The translations under genes and the position numbers were made by a program. Positions 9,442-19,091 of a stretch of 64,000 nt of DNA are shown here, piece after piece. The stretch is from the NCBI GenBank assembly GCA_015243575.1, contig CP042469.1, positions 3,252,929-3,316,928 of the forward strand, given 5' to 3'. This DNA is from Clostridiales bacterium. GTDB taxonomy: Bacteria > Bacillota > Clostridia > Peptostreptococcales > Anaerovoracaceae. Positions within the stretch are counted from its first letter, which is position 1. Each line of letters opens with the position of its first letter. The notes under the pieces are model-generated. The model did not search any database, was not told where the DNA came from, and saw only the letters and a program-made list of their open reading frames with translations.

Positions 9442-9479
9442 AAAGCAACAACTTTATTTTATCACCAAGTTGTTACTTT
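9442..9479. promoter_or_regulatory. Inverted repeat in the osmolyte operon promoter (candidate BusR-type operator)
   Basis: AAAGCAACAACTT, 12-base spacer, AAGTTGTTACTTT: 12 of 13 arm positions pair. It lies 23-60 bases upstream of the opuCA start codon. The adjacent GntR-RCK_C regulator is the obvious candidate to bind it; long-spaced inverted sites suit tetrameric regulators of that class. Confidence 0.55.
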
Positions 9480-9572
9480 GTCAAATGGGATGGTAAAGCA
9501 AAATATTTCATCTGTCGTCAGTTCCCCCTGATTCATGACAAAATCAGTTCATGCTGGGATGCTTAGAATGCA

Positions 9573-9609
9573 AAAAAGCGCGTTCCCTGAATGCAGAAAC
9601 GCACTTTTT
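9573..9609 (-). terminator. Terminator of the GntR-RCK_C gene
   Basis: On the minus strand AAAAAGTGCGTT pairs with AACGCGCTTTTT (one mismatch) around a 13-base loop, ending in a T-run, 65 bases after the stop codon of the gene at 9674-10306. Confidence 0.75.
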
Positions 9610-9673
9610 GATTATCTTATCTTATATCTTTATCGGATGGATCCAGGCACATTTGGAATCAGATACGAACTGC

Positions 9674-10306
9674 CTAGTTTTCTGGATAGAAAAAGTGATG
9701 AACTCTTTCATAGGAGTTCTCGTCTCCAATGAAATATACAACGTCCTTTTCGCAGAACATAGCATAGGGACCCGGAGACATCAAAAGTTCGTCTGCCCTT
9801 TTAATAGCAATAATCGTCGCTGCTGTGTTGTGCCAGAAATTAACTTCCGAAGAAGTCTTGTTAAGGTACAGAGTATCCGCAGTGATTTCAATTTCAAAGG
9901 GAACAAAAGGGTTTGAACTCTTAAAACGATCAATTTTTTCAACCAGCTTTGTAACCTGATCCTTGAGGAGGAACGTGTCGTCTATCTGCTGATCAACCTT
10001 GCGCATAATATCGTTCTTCAGATCATGTAGTGTTTGAATATCCTTGTACTGCTTGATAAACTTGACGGCATTCTCGTAGGATTTAATGACTACGCCGCTG
10101 CCTTTTGTCACTTCAACGATATTCATATCGGAGAGAACATTGATCGCTCTTCTTGCAGTTTCAGGTGATACGCTGTATTGACTGGCAAGGGCAGAGCGGG
10201 CGTAGACCTTTCCTCCGATCTCATAATGTCTATCTACGATTTTCCCCGCAATGTCTACTGCGATTTGCTGGTAGCGGGGAGCCACTATTTTCAAGCTGCT
10301 TTCCAT
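9674..10306 (-). CDS. GntR-family regulator with C-terminal RCK_C (TrkA-C) domain, BusR-like
   Basis: Transcriptional regulator of 210 residues. Residues 5-75 are a GntR winged helix (YARSALASQYSVSPETARRAINVL is the recognition region). Residues 80-120 form a coiled-coil-like linker, and residues about 125-207 an RCK_C domain with FWHNTAATIIAIKR and LLMSPGPYAMF. This architecture is that of BusR of Lactococcus/Streptococcus, a c-di-AMP-activated repressor of a glycine betaine importer. The osmolyte operon next door and the inverted repeat between them support the same role here. ATG 10306 has GAGGGTG upstream. c-di-AMP binding is inference from family and context, not seen directly. Confidence 0.88.
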   Translation of the reverse strand: MESSLKIVAPRYQQIAVDIAGKIVDRHYEIGGKVYARSALASQYSVSPETARRAINVLSDMNIVEVTKGSGVVIKSYENAVKFIKQYKDIQTLHDLKNDIMRKVDQQIDDTFLLKDQVTKLVEKIDRFKSSNPFVPFEIEITADTLYLNKTSSEVNFWHNTAATIIAIKRADELLMSPGPYAMFCEKDVVYFIGDENSYERVHHFFYPEN

Positions 10307-10322
10307 CTATTTCACCCTCTTT

Positions 10323-12575
10323 TTAAAATTTCATTGTTAGGGCAACTTTTTGTTTTTCGTGGTCAACACTGAGGATTTTCACCTTTACCGTGTCTCCTAC
10401 ACTGACAGCGTCCATAGGATGCTTGATGAACTTATTGCTGATCTGAGAGATATGAACCAGCCCGTCATTTTTCACGCCGATATCCACAAAAGCTCCAAAG
10501 TCCACTACATTTCTAACAGTCCCGGTTAGTTCCATATCCACCTTCAGATCCTCAAAGGAAAGGACGTCGTTTCGGAAGATAACCGCCGGTGCATCCTCTC
10601 TGGGGTCTCTCGCAGGCTTCTTGATTTCACCGATAATATCAGTTAATGTCATGGGGCCGATTCCGATATCCTCCGCCAGCTTATCAATGCTCTTTTTGAG
10701 ACTGCCTTGATTTTCCTTTTCATCCGGAAGAAGCGCCGCAAGCGCAGCAAAACCGTTGCCCGCCGGTTTTGGTTTCTTTTTCTCAGCTGGATACATGGTT
10801 ATGATTTTATCCTCAATCTGTTTTGCAGCACCTTTGCCGATCTCCGACTTATCCATTCCCAGCTTTTTCAGCATCAGCTCTGCGGCACCATAGGATTCAG
10901 GATGAACGGATGTGCTGTCCAGCGGATTCTTTCCTTCAGAGATTCTCATAAAACCAGCACACTGATTGAAGGTTTTTTCACCCAGCTTAGCCACCTTGAG
11001 CAGCTCTTTTCTGTCCTTGAACGTCCCATTCTCTTCACGGTATGACACAATATTCTTTGCAATGCCAGCATTGATTCCCGAAATATAGGCAAGCAGGGAA
11101 GGCGAAGCGGTATTGAGATCCACACCGACTCTGTTTACACAGTCTTCGACAACATTGGTCAGAGCGCTGTCAAGAAGTCCCTGGTTGATATCATGCTGAT
11201 ACTGCCCTACGCCGATATGCTTCGGAGAGATTTTTACCAGTTCCGCCAGCGGGTCCTGCAGTCTCCTTCCGATGGACATTGCGCCTCTTGTGGTTACATC
11301 AAGATCGGGATATTCTTCTGTAGCAACTTTCGATGCGGAATAGACCGATGCACCCGCCTCATTTACGATGGTGTAGCTTACGTCCAAATTATGCTTTTTT
11401 ATGAAATTAGCAACCACCGCTTCTGTTTCTCGGGATGCGGTGCCGTTTCCAATCACAATTACGTTGGAATTAAATTTCTCAATAAGCTTCAGCAAGACCT
11501 TTTCCGTTCCCGCTATATCTTTCTTGGGTTCAGTGGGATAGATGGTCGTATAGGCCATCAATTTTCCCGTCTCGTTTAAAACTGCCACCTTACAGCCCGT
11601 TCTGAATCCCGGATCTATGCTGATAATTCTCGCATTTTTCACCGGAGGAACCATCAGAAGCTTTTCTGTATTTTTTGCAAATACCTTGACCGCCTCCTTT
11701 TCGGCACGCTCGGTAAGCAGATTTCTCATTTCACGTTCGATGGACGGCGCCATCAGACGCTTATAGGAGTCGTCAATCACATTCTGAAGCAGCTCAACAA
11801 AGATGGAGTTTTCATTTTTGACGACGAAATCCTGCAGATCCTTACGAATTTCCTCTGCTGGTGCCACCACCTTCACCTTGAGTTTCTTTTCCTTTTCGCC
11901 TCGATTGATGGCAAGCACCCGATGATCGGGAATCTTGGCAATTCCTTCGGAAAACTCATAGTAAATATCGTAAACTGTGCTTTCCGACGCATCAACGGCT
12001 TCCGAAGAAATCAACCCCGCTCTCTGGGTCCGGTCACGAACTGCTGCCGTAAACTCCGGATCATCAGCAATCATTTCCGCCACGATATCCATCGCTCCCT
12101 GTATCGCTTCCGCCTCAGTCAAAACACCTTTTTCTTCACTTACAAAGGGCTTCGCCTGTTCTTCCACCGTTCCGCTTTCCAGTTCCTGCGCCCAGATGAG
12201 CGACGCAAGTGGTTCCAGGCCTTTTTCCTTTGCCTTGGATGCCCTCGTTGACTTCTTTTGTTTGAAGGGCTTGTATAAATCCTCAACCCTCTGGAGAACT
12301 CCCGCCTTTAGAATCTCTTCTTTTAATTCTTCCGTCAGCTTGCCCTGCTCATCGATAATCCTGATGACCTCTTCTTTTCTCTGCTCCAGGTTTCTCAAAT
12401 AGGTCAGACGCTCATCCAGCTCACGCAGGATGACATCAGAAAGTGCTCCGGTTACTTCTTTTCTATATCGGGCAATAAACGGAATTGTATTTCCCTCATC
12501 AATCAGCTGAACGGTATTTTCTACCTGTGAAAGTTTCAGTTTAAATTCCTGCGCTAATTTTTCAATAATGTTCAT
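10323..12575 (-). CDS. tex: Tex family S1 RNA-binding transcription accessory protein
   Basis: Nucleic-acid-binding protein of 750 residues, near the usual length. Domains in order: N-terminal helical Tex domain with ARYRKEVTGALSD, YqgF/RNase H-like domain with SIDPGFRTGCKVAV (about residue 325), helix-hairpin-helix pair (ISGINAGIAKNIVSYREENG), and a C-terminal S1 domain (GTVRNVVDFGAFVDIGVKND). Tex proteins bind RNA and act in transcription or RNA quality control; the exact role in Clostridia is not settled. ATG 12575 has AAGGAGAG upstream. The GntR gene starts 17 bases after its stop, so the two may be cotranscribed. Confidence 0.95.
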   Translation of the reverse strand: MNIIEKLAQEFKLKLSQVENTVQLIDEGNTIPFIARYRKEVTGALSDVILRELDERLTYLRNLEQRKEEVIRIIDEQGKLTEELKEEILKAGVLQRVEDLYKPFKQKKSTRASKAKEKGLEPLASLIWAQELESGTVEEQAKPFVSEEKGVLTEAEAIQGAMDIVAEMIADDPEFTAAVRDRTQRAGLISSEAVDASESTVYDIYYEFSEGIAKIPDHRVLAINRGEKEKKLKVKVVAPAEEIRKDLQDFVVKNENSIFVELLQNVIDDSYKRLMAPSIEREMRNLLTERAEKEAVKVFAKNTEKLLMVPPVKNARIISIDPGFRTGCKVAVLNETGKLMAYTTIYPTEPKKDIAGTEKVLLKLIEKFNSNVIVIGNGTASRETEAVVANFIKKHNLDVSYTIVNEAGASVYSASKVATEEYPDLDVTTRGAMSIGRRLQDPLAELVKISPKHIGVGQYQHDINQGLLDSALTNVVEDCVNRVGVDLNTASPSLLAYISGINAGIAKNIVSYREENGTFKDRKELLKVAKLGEKTFNQCAGFMRISEGKNPLDSTSVHPESYGAAELMLKKLGMDKSEIGKGAAKQIEDKIITMYPAEKKKPKPAGNGFAALAALLPDEKENQGSLKKSIDKLAEDIGIGPMTLTDIIGEIKKPARDPREDAPAVIFRNDVLSFEDLKVDMELTGTVRNVVDFGAFVDIGVKNDGLVHISQISNKFIKHPMDAVSVGDTVKVKILSVDHEKQKVALTMKF

Positions 12576-12592
12576 TTAACTCTCCTTGGCTA

Positions 12593-13700
12593 TCAGTCTT
12601 TCATTTTCAATTTTTCATTGATCAAGTAGTCCAGGTCACCGTCCATTACGGCATAGACATTTCCCATCTCCGCATTTGTCCTGTGATCCTTGACCAAGGA
12701 ATAAGGATGAAACACATAAGAACGGATCTGACTTCCCCAGGTAATCTGGCTGTAATCGCCTTTCAGCTCATCGAGATTGGCCTTATGCTCCTGCTTCGCC
12801 AGCTCCATCAACTTGGCAGCCAGTACCTTCATTGCCGTTTCCTTATTTTGATGCTGGGAACGTTCATTCTGGCAGGATACAACGATATTAGTAGGAATAT
12901 GCGTAATACGAATTGCAGAATCCGTCTTATTTACATGCTGCCCTCCTGCACCACTGGAGCGGAAGGTATCGATTCTCAAGTCATCGGGATTGATGTCCAC
13001 CGTGATATTGTCATCCATTTCGGGAATTACATCCAGGGAAGAAAAGGAGGTATGCCTCCTGCCGGACGAATCAAAAGGTGAGATTCTCACAACCCGGTGA
13101 ACTCCCTTTTCATTCTTCAGATAGCCATAGGCGTTTTCCCCTTCAATGAGCAGTGTTGCACTTTTAATTCCACCCTCGGCCGCATCCTGATAGTCAAGGG
13201 TTTTAACCTTGTAGCCTTTGGAATCTGCCCATCTCATATACATTCTGAGCAGCATTTCTGCCCAATCTTGCGCATCGGTTCCTCCAGAGCCCGCATGAAT
13301 AGATATAATCGCGTTGCTCGTGTCATACTCTCCGTTCAGGAGCGTACGAATACGAAGCTCTTCAGATTTTTTATTGAAGTCTTCGTATGCCTGCCTGATT
13401 TCAGGAACCATGGATTCATCTTCTTCTTCAACGGCCATTTCAATAAGAACACCGATGTCTTCCAATTCCGTTGTCAAGCTCATATATTCGTTAATTTTCG
13501 ATTCATAGCTCTTTTTATCCTTCAGCAGTTTCTGTGCTTTTTCGTGATCATTCCAAAAGCCTTCTTCTTCTGCCGTTCGGTTTATTTCGTTTAGTCTCTC
13601 CGTCAGTCCTGCGACGTCAAAGGGACTCACCCAATTCTTTTAGATTTTGTGCCTTGTCGGTCAGCTCGTATTTGATCTGATCCAGTTCAACCAATTTCAT
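12593..13700 (-). CDS. prfB: Peptide chain release factor 2, with programmed +1 frameshift
   Basis: RF2, releasing polypeptides at UGA and UAA stops. It is encoded in two frames: 27 codons from ATG 13700 (MKLVELDQIKYEL...) end in CTT followed by an in-frame TGA (13619-13617); after a +1 shift GAC continues the second frame (13618 to 12593). The fused product is 368 residues, the normal RF2 length. The GGQ motif (SSGAGGQHVNKTDSA) is intact and the recognition domain with SPFDSSGRRHTS is present. AAGGAG lies close upstream of the ATG; TTG 13694 (MVELDQIKYEL) is an alternative start with better spacing. Confidence 0.96.
13616..13636 (-). promoter_or_regulatory. prfB autoregulatory frameshift site
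   Basis: On the minus strand GGGTGAG, three bases, then CTT TGA C: the classical slippery CUU, weak UGA-C stop and a Shine-Dalgarno-like stimulator at the canonical 3-base distance. Low RF2 slows termination at this UGA and favours the +1 shift, giving feedback control. Confidence 0.92.
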
Positions 13701-13800
13701 CAACTCCTTAATTTTATATTGGGTAGCATCACTGCACGAAAGTGTCCAGAAAAGCGATCACGCTTTTGATCTGACCTATCCATCATCTCACAAATCTTAG

Positions 13801-13835
13801 AGTATTAAAATGTGAAGGATCACATTCTTAATACT
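13801..13835. repeat. Hairpin, member of an inverted pair
   Basis: AGTATTAA-AATGTGA, 4 bases, TCACATTCTTAATACT. Its core TTAAAA-Y-GTGA-RGGATCAC-R-TTCTTAA is shared, in reverse orientation, with the hairpin at 14157-14189. Confidence 0.6.
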
Positions 13836-14156
13836 TCCTAAAAATCCTGCTTGACTCGGATGATCATATTACAAAATCGTTCAGAGCTTTTCCTCCCACT
13901 TTCCTGCAGTGATGCTTTCCTATTTCACAATAAACATCTTCTTCGACTTGCTGAAACGCCTCACAGCCTCAGTCGTATGTAGGCTCCTGCCGGGAACCTC
14001 TCCAAGCACTCCTTCGAATATAAAAAACGAGGAATGGACGCGTTTTTTCGTCACTGATACTTGTGTCCGAAGCGGTGTGTAAGGCAAGAAGCAGCGCAGT
14101 AACGCTTTGAGCACTTTTAACGTATTAGCTTCCAAACCGAGTTGGATTTTCAGTCA

Positions 14157-14189
14157 GAGTTAAGAACGTGATCCCTCACGTTTTAACTC
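14157..14189. repeat. Hairpin, second member of the inverted pair
   Basis: GAGTTAAGAACGTGA, TCCC, TCACGTTTTAACTC. It is about 90 bases after the secA stop codon on the minus strand, but no T-run follows, so simple termination is not obvious. Confidence 0.6.
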
Positions 14190-14277
14190 TCTGAAAATCA
14201 CGAGGTGCGGATTGCTAATACAAAAGTGTGAAGGCTTTTCAAGCGCTTCTTACCTTCTCACCCGCTGGGATACTGAT

Positions 14278-17040
14278 TTATTCTGCGGCATTCGCTCCGC
14301 AGCATTTTTTATATTTCTTACCGCTTCCGCAAGGGCACGGATCATTTCTTCCTACCGTTTCACCCTTTCTCACAGTTTCCTGTTTGTGTTCCCGCTCAGG
14401 AACTTTTGTTGCGGCGGGGGCACCGGCGGAGTATTCGCCTTCATCCTCATTCGCATTGTCGGCAAAGTCCTCTTTTCTGCCTTCCCCTGTGCCTAGAACC
14501 TGCTTTCTTGTGGTGTCCGTCTGTATGGTGACGTTGAAGCAGAATTTCACAGTATCTTCTTTGATGTTTTTGACCATCAGATCGAACATTTCAAAGCCTT
14601 CATCGGCATAAGCTCTGGCGGGGTCCTGCTGACCCAGCGCCCGCAGGCCGATTCCGTGTCTCAGCTGATCCATTGCATCGATATGATCCATCCACTTGTT
14701 GTCTACAACACGGATCAGGATCATGCGTTCAAGCTCACGCATTCTTTCGATGCCAATTTCCTCTTCCTTGACCTTGTATGCCTCTTCAAAGAGGTTTATG
14801 GTATCCTCTCGCAGTGTGCCTTTATCCAGATTCTCAATATCAGCTGTCGTATAAGCATATCCCTTAAAGGTGCTGCAAATCTTTTTCAGAGAAGTTTCCA
14901 GCGCTTTGAGATCCCACTCCTCAGCGAATCTTGATCCCGCCGTGGTGAAGTCAATACTCTCATCAATGAGTTCCTCTGCCATAGACATTACATGGTTTCT
15001 CAGATCTTCGCCGTAAAGAACTCTTCGGCGCTCGCCGTAGATGATCTCTCTCTGCCTGTTCATAACATCATCGTACTGAAGTACATATTTTCTGATTCCG
15101 AAGTTTCTGCCTTCTACACGCTTTTGTGCATTCTCGATGGATTTCGAGAGCATCCCTGCTTCGATGGGGTCATCCTCCTGCATACCCAGCTTTCCGACGA
15201 TATTCTGGATTCTTTCACCGCCAAAGAGACGCATTAATTCGTCCTCAAGGGAAATAAAGAACTGGGTAGTTCCCGGGTCTCCCTGACGTCCGGAACGGCC
15301 TCGCAGCTGATTATCAATTCTTCGAGATTCGTGGCGCTCGGTACCGATGATGTAAAGTCCACCCAACTCACGGACCTTTTTCTGTTCTTCCGCTCTTTCT
15401 GCTTTAAATCTGTCAAGAAGTTCATTGTAAAGTCGTCTCGCCTCGATGAGTTCCGGATCCTCAAGCGGAACAAAACTGGATGCAAAGGAAATTGCTTCCT
15501 CTTCATATCCCATTCTTCTCATTTCACGCTTGGCTTCAAAATCCGGGTTGCCTCCCAGGATAATGTCCGTACCACGGCCGGCCATATTCGTTGCTATGGT
15601 CACAGAACCAAGCTGTCCTGCCTGAGCGACAATCTCCGCTTCTTTCTCATGCTGCTTTGCATTTAAGACATTGTGTCTTACGCCTTTTCGCTTCAGTATC
15701 CCACTGATGATCTCGGAACGCTCGATGGAGATCGTACCAACCAGAACCGGTTGTCCTTTTTCATGGAGAACTTCAATCTGATCTGCAATGGCATTGAATT
15801 TCGCCCGTTCCGTAGCGTAGATACAATCTTCTCTATCATTTCTGGCAATAGGACGGTTGGTGGGAATCTCAACAACGTCCATGTTGTAGATATCTCTGAA
15901 TTCCTGCTCCTCTGTCCTTGCGGTACCCGTCATACCAGCAAGCTTCTGGTACATTCTGAAATAGTTCTGCAGTGTGATGGTAGCCAGCGTCTTGGACTCC
16001 TGGCGTACCTTCATTCCTTCCTTGGCCTCAATTGCCTGGTGCAGCCCATCGCTGTACCTTCTTCCGAACATCAGACGGCCTGTGAACTCATCGACGATAA
16101 CAACTTCATCGTCCTTTACGATATAGTCCACATCACGCTTCATCAAATTTCTGGCCTTCAAAGCCTGTTGTACGTGATGGTTTAGCTCCATATTCTCTGG
16201 ATCGGAAAAGTTTTCTATCTTAAAGTAAGCTTCGCACTTTGCAACACCGTCCTCGGTGATAGAAACGGTTCTGTCCTTTTCATCCATCGTGAAGTCTTCC
16301 TCAATACGGAAGCCACTGACGAATTTATCTGCAATATGATACAGGTCGGTAGATTTCTCCCCCTGCCCCGATATGATCAAAGGTGTTCTGGCTTCGTCGA
16401 TCAGAATACTGTCAACCTCATCCACGATGGCAAAATTCAGCTCTCTCTGCGTCATTTCCTCTTTATAGATCACCATGTTATCCCGGAGATAATCGAAGCC
16501 AAATTCATTGTTCGTTCCATACGTAATATCCGCCTGGTACGCTGCTTTTCTGACCTCATTGGTGATGCCGTGTACGACACAGCCTACGGTCAATCCCAAG
16601 AAGGTATAGAGCTTGCCCATCCATTCCATATCGCGCTTAGCCAAATAATCATTGACGGTGACGACGTGGACACCCTTTCCTTCAAGGGCATTCAAATAGA
16701 CAGGAAGCGTTGCGACGAGTGTTTTTCCTTCACCGGTTTTCATCTCGGAGATTCTTCCTTGGTGGAGAACGACACCACCTATGAGCTGTACTCTGAAGTG
16801 TTTCATTCCAAGGCTTCTCCAGGATGCTTCACGGCATACTGCAAAGGCCTCAGGAAGCAGGTCGTCCAGCGATTCTCCGGCAGCAACCCGTTCTTTGAAC
16901 TCGGCTGTTTTCGCCTTCAGTTCCCCATCTGTCAGCTTTTGCATTGACTCATCAAGCGCCTCAATGCGGTCTACTATTTTTTCAACCTTTTTAACTTCTT
17001 TGACATTTAAATCACCAAAGATTTTTTCCATTAATCCCAT
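14278..17040 (-). CDS. secA: Preprotein translocase ATPase SecA
   Basis: Motor ATPase of general secretion, 920 residues. Visible in order: start [12 protein letters not shown], Walker [14 protein letters not shown] box in [15 protein letters not shown], preprotein-crosslinking region, motif [26 protein letters not shown], helical scaffold and a C-terminal zinc-binding tail [18 protein letters not shown] that contacts SecB or ribosomes in other bacteria. ATG 17040 agrees with the conserved N-terminus; the frame extends 55 codons upstream without conservation. Upstream lies a copy of the dispersed palindromic repeat (17124-17180). Confidence 0.97.
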   Translation of the reverse strand: MGLMEKIFGDLNVKEVKKVEKIVDRIEALDESMQKLTDGELKAKTAEFKERVAAGESLDDLLPEAFAVCREASWRSLGMKHFRVQLIGGVVLHQGRISEMKTGEGKTLVATLPVYLNALEGKGVHVVTVNDYLAKRDMEWMGKLYTFLGLTVGCVVHGITNEVRKAAYQADITYGTNNEFGFDYLRDNMVIYKEEMTQRELNFAIVDEVDSILIDEARTPLIISGQGEKSTDLYHIADKFVSGFRIEEDFTMDEKDRTVSITEDGVAKCEAYFKIENFSDPENMELNHHVQQALKARNLMKRDVDYIVKDDEVVIVDEFTGRLMFGRRYSDGLHQAIEAKEGMKVRQESKTLATITLQNYFRMYQKLAGMTGTARTEEQEFRDIYNMDVVEIPTNRPIARNDREDCIYATERAKFNAIADQIEVLHEKGQPVLVGTISIERSEIISGILKRKGVRHNVLNAKQHEKEAEIVAQAGQLGSVTIATNMAGRGTDIILGGNPDFEAKREMRRMGYEEEAISFASSFVPLEDPELIEARRLYNELLDRFKAERAEEQKKVRELGGLYIIGTERHESRRIDNQLRGRSGRQGDPGTTQFFISLEDELMRLFGGERIQNIVGKLGMQEDDPIEAGMLSKSIENAQKRVEGRNFGIRKYVLQYDDVMNRQREIIYGERRRVLYGEDLRNHVMSMAEELIDESIDFTTAGSRFAEEWDLKALETSLKKICSTFKGYAYTTADIENLDKGTLREDTINLFEEAYKVKEEEIGIERMRELERMILIRVVDNKWMDHIDAMDQLRHGIGLRALGQQDPARAYADEGFEMFDLMVKNIKEDTVKFCFNVTIQTDTTRKQVLGTGEGRKEDFADNANEDEGEYSAGAPAATKVPEREHKQETVRKGETVGRNDPCPCGSGKKYKKCCGANAAE

Positions 17041-17123
17041 TTGTATTGTCCCTTCTTTCTTATATCTAACATTTCCGCCCTTTTTCCCAATGACGGAATC
17101 TTGATTCATTTCCTGACATTTAC

Positions 17124-17180
17124 GGAAGCGTGATTTAATGGAGAGTGCGCAATGATACGCACGGGATGAATCACCACTTC
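17124..17180. repeat. Dispersed palindromic repeat, copy A
   Basis: GGAAGCGTGATTTAATGGAG, a central GTGCG/CGCAC stem, and an end reading AATCACCACTTC. Same family as the copies at 21683, 23180, 36451, 51948, 53253, 61949 and 63960. Confidence 0.6.
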
Positions 17181-17362
17181 TTTGGGTCATATATACGTTA
17201 CCCACTAATTTCCATCAGAATTCACATTATACCATATTTCAAAAAAAAAATCAAAATCGCCGGTTCGACAATATTTTTACTTGTTCAGTCTCTCTGTTAA
17301 AGAGACTAGAACGGGTTTCCCTTTTTCACCATTTGATTTGATTCGTCATAAGATAACAGAAC

Positions 17363-17404
17363 AGAGGCATCAAAACCAGCTCTAGGATAGAGCTGCCTGC
17401 CTCT
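17363..17404 (+). promoter_or_regulatory. Nested stem-loop in the importer leader
   Basis: Outer stem AGAGGCA/TGCCTCT encloses an inner stem AGCTCT/AGAGCT, 27 bases before the ATG at 17432. There is no T-run on the plus strand. It may be an RNA control element; it matches no riboswitch class I know. Confidence 0.4.
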
Positions 17405-17431
17405 AAGCAAAAAAAATGAGGATTTAAAAGC

Positions 17432-18196
17432 ATGAACGTACTTGAAGTCAAAAACATTGCGCAGAAATATCAGGCAGAAAATGGCGAAACCATCGCTATC
17501 AAAGATGTGAGTTTTTCCGCAGCAAAGGGTGAATTCATCAGCATTGTCGGTCCCAGCGGCTGCGGTAAATCCACGCTGCTTTCTATTATATCCGGGTTAC
17601 TGAAACCTACAGATGGCGAAGTTTATGTAAATGGCAGCCCTGTTTTAGGGGTCACCTCCCATATCGGCTATATGCTCCAGAATGATAACCTACTTGATTG
17701 GCGTACCATTTATAAAAACGTGCTCTTTGGTCTTGAGATCAGAAAAATAAAGACGCCGGAAAATGTTGCTCGGGCAGAAGATTTATTGAAAAAATATGGG
17801 CTTTTTGAATTTCGAAACAACTATCCCTCCCAGCTGTCGGGCGGAATGCGGCAGCGGGCTGCTTTAATAAGAACCCTTGCAGTAAACCCCGACCTTTTAC
17901 TTCTTGACGAAGCGTTTTCTGCACTGGATTACCAGACGAGATTAACAGTAACCGACGACGTTTACGGCATCCTGAAACAGGAACAGGTTACTACCATCAT
18001 GGTCACCCACGATATTCCTGAAAGTATCAGTATGAGCGACAGAATCATCATACTCACCCAGCGTCCGGCTGAAATCAAAGAAATCATGCCGATTACGTTT
18101 GATATGGAAACCCGGACTCCTTTGAGCTGCAGAAACAACCCCAGCTTCAGCCGCTACTTTAATCATATATGGAAAGAGTTGAGTATCTATGAATGA
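17432..18196 (+). CDS. ABC transporter ATPase, nitrate/sulfonate/taurine-pyrimidine type
   Basis: ATPase of 254 residues, family of SsuB/TauB/ThiZ. Walker A GPSGCGKST, Q-loop YMLQNDNLLDWRT, signature LSGGMRQR, Walker B LLLLDEAF and the switch His in MVTHD are intact. ATG 17432 has GAGG ten bases upstream. It overlaps the permease gene by 8 bases. Substrate is unknown: families of this kind carry alkanesulfonates, thiamin precursors, riboflavin or other aromatic compounds, and no biosynthetic gene beside it narrows this down. Confidence 0.92.
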   Translation: MNVLEVKNIAQKYQAENGETIAIKDVSFSAAKGEFISIVGPSGCGKSTLLSIISGLLKPTDGEVYVNGSPVLGVTSHIGYMLQNDNLLDWRTIYKNVLFGLEIRKIKTPENVARAEDLLKKYGLFEFRNNYPSQLSGGMRQRAALIRTLAVNPDLLLLDEAFSALDYQTRLTVTDDVYGILKQEQVTTIMVTHDIPESISMSDRIIILTQRPAEIKEIMPITFDMETRTPLSCRNNPSFSRYFNHIWKELSIYE

Positions 18197-19013
18197 AGTA
18201 CATGATAAAGAATATATACCGTTGTCCTCGGAACGAACAGCTTATCTGAAAGGGTTGAAACGGACTCAGCACCTGGTTCTAGCATGGCAAATCGGAATTC
18301 TGCTCCAGTTTATTTTTTTCTGGGAGCTGCTTGCGAGACTGGGCTTCATTGACAGCTTCATCCTGAGTCAGCCTTCCAGGATTGCTTCCACTTTCATCAG
18401 TATGACCCAATTTGACCTTCTAATGCATGTGGGTGTCACAGTGTATGAAACTCTGGTGGGCTTTGTCCTCGGCGTCATCATTGGCACCGCTCTTGCCGTT
18501 GTCCTCTGGTGGAGCAGCTTTATTTCAAAAGTGAGTGAGCCATACCTTGTTGTTTTAAACAGTCTTCCGAAAATCGCACTTGGACCCGTCATCATCATTA
18601 TTGTAGGTGCCGGAACCGAAGCGATTATCTTTATGGCTCTGGCAATTTCACTAATTGTAACCGTGCTGGAAATGCTGAACGGTTTTCGCCATACAAATAG
18701 GGAATACATTCGAATGGCCTCCACCTTTGGCGCCACCAAAGGCCAGATTTTTCGCAAGGTTGTCTTCCCTTATAATATTTCGACCCTCTTCAATTCTCTG
18801 AAAATCAATATCGGTCTTTCTCTGGTAGGCGTCATTGCCGGAGAATTCCTGGTATCCAAAGCCGGCCTGGGATATTTGATTGTTTATGGCGGTCAGGTAT
18901 TCAAAATGGATTTGGTGATGGCAAGTGTGATCATTCTTGCCATTGTCGCCGCGCTGATGTATCAATGCGTCGTTCTGCTCCAAAAGCTAGCGATGCGCTG
19001 GTACAGTCACTAA
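18189..19013 (+). CDS. ABC transporter permease, SsuC/TauC/ThiX type
   Basis: Membrane permease of 274 residues with about six hydrophobic segments. The family coupling motif RMASTFGATKGQIFRKVVFP lies near residue 175, followed by the usual SLVGVIAGEFLVSKAGLGY. ATG 18189 overlaps the ATPase stop, so the two are translationally coupled. Works with the flanking ATPase and the downstream lipoprotein. A CCCCGG stem-loop separates it from the binding-protein gene. Confidence 0.92.
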   Translation: MNEVHDKEYIPLSSERTAYLKGLKRTQHLVLAWQIGILLQFIFFWELLARLGFIDSFILSQPSRIASTFISMTQFDLLMHVGVTVYETLVGFVLGVIIGTALAVVLWWSSFISKVSEPYLVVLNSLPKIALGPVIIIIVGAGTEAIIFMALAISLIVTVLEMLNGFRHTNREYIRMASTFGATKGQIFRKVVFPYNISTLFNSLKINIGLSLVGVIAGEFLVSKAGLGYLIVYGGQVFKMDLVMASVIILAIVAALMYQCVVLLQKLAMRWYSH

Positions 19014-19022
19014 TATATCAGG

Positions 19023-19050
19023 CCCCGGCACCATACAAATGGCACCGGGG
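19023..19050 (+). promoter_or_regulatory. Intercistronic stem-loop before the binding-protein gene
   Basis: CCCCGGcaCCA and TGGcaCCGGGG around a short loop, without a T-run. Such stems between permease and binding-protein genes often stabilise the downstream message; that role is inferred here. Confidence 0.5.
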
Positions 19051-19091
19051 TCTGAAAGAACCCCAATTATATATCTGGAAGGAGTATTCGG

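Larger units (their letters stand above)
13701..14277. other. Intergenic region between secA and prfB, with hairpins and a doubtful ORF
   Basis: 577 bases. Two related hairpins (13801-13835 and 14157-14189) sit near its ends in opposite orientation. A third hairpin, AAAAAACG/CGTTTTTT near 14030-14056, has terminator character. A 71-codon minus-strand frame (14135-13920) has no recognisable domain or good ribosome binding site and crosses the middle hairpin; I do not call it a gene. The whole block could be a repeated intergenic element. Confidence 0.5.
17041..17431. other. Divergent promoter region secA / ABC importer
   Basis: 391 bases between divergent genes. It holds repeat copy A (17124-17180), a short hairpin AGTCTCT/AGAGACT (17287-17307) and a nested stem-loop (17363-17404) directly in front of the importer operon. 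No gene is seen. Confidence 0.5.

Noticed and set aside
12593-13630. prfB as a gene starting at the GTG in the second frame (MSPFDVAGL)
   Set aside because: The upstream frame encodes the conserved RF2 N-terminus and joins by the classical CTTTGAC shift.
13920-14135. 71-codon minus-strand frame between secA and prfB
   Set aside because: No domain, poor start signal, and it crosses a hairpin; may belong to a repeated element.
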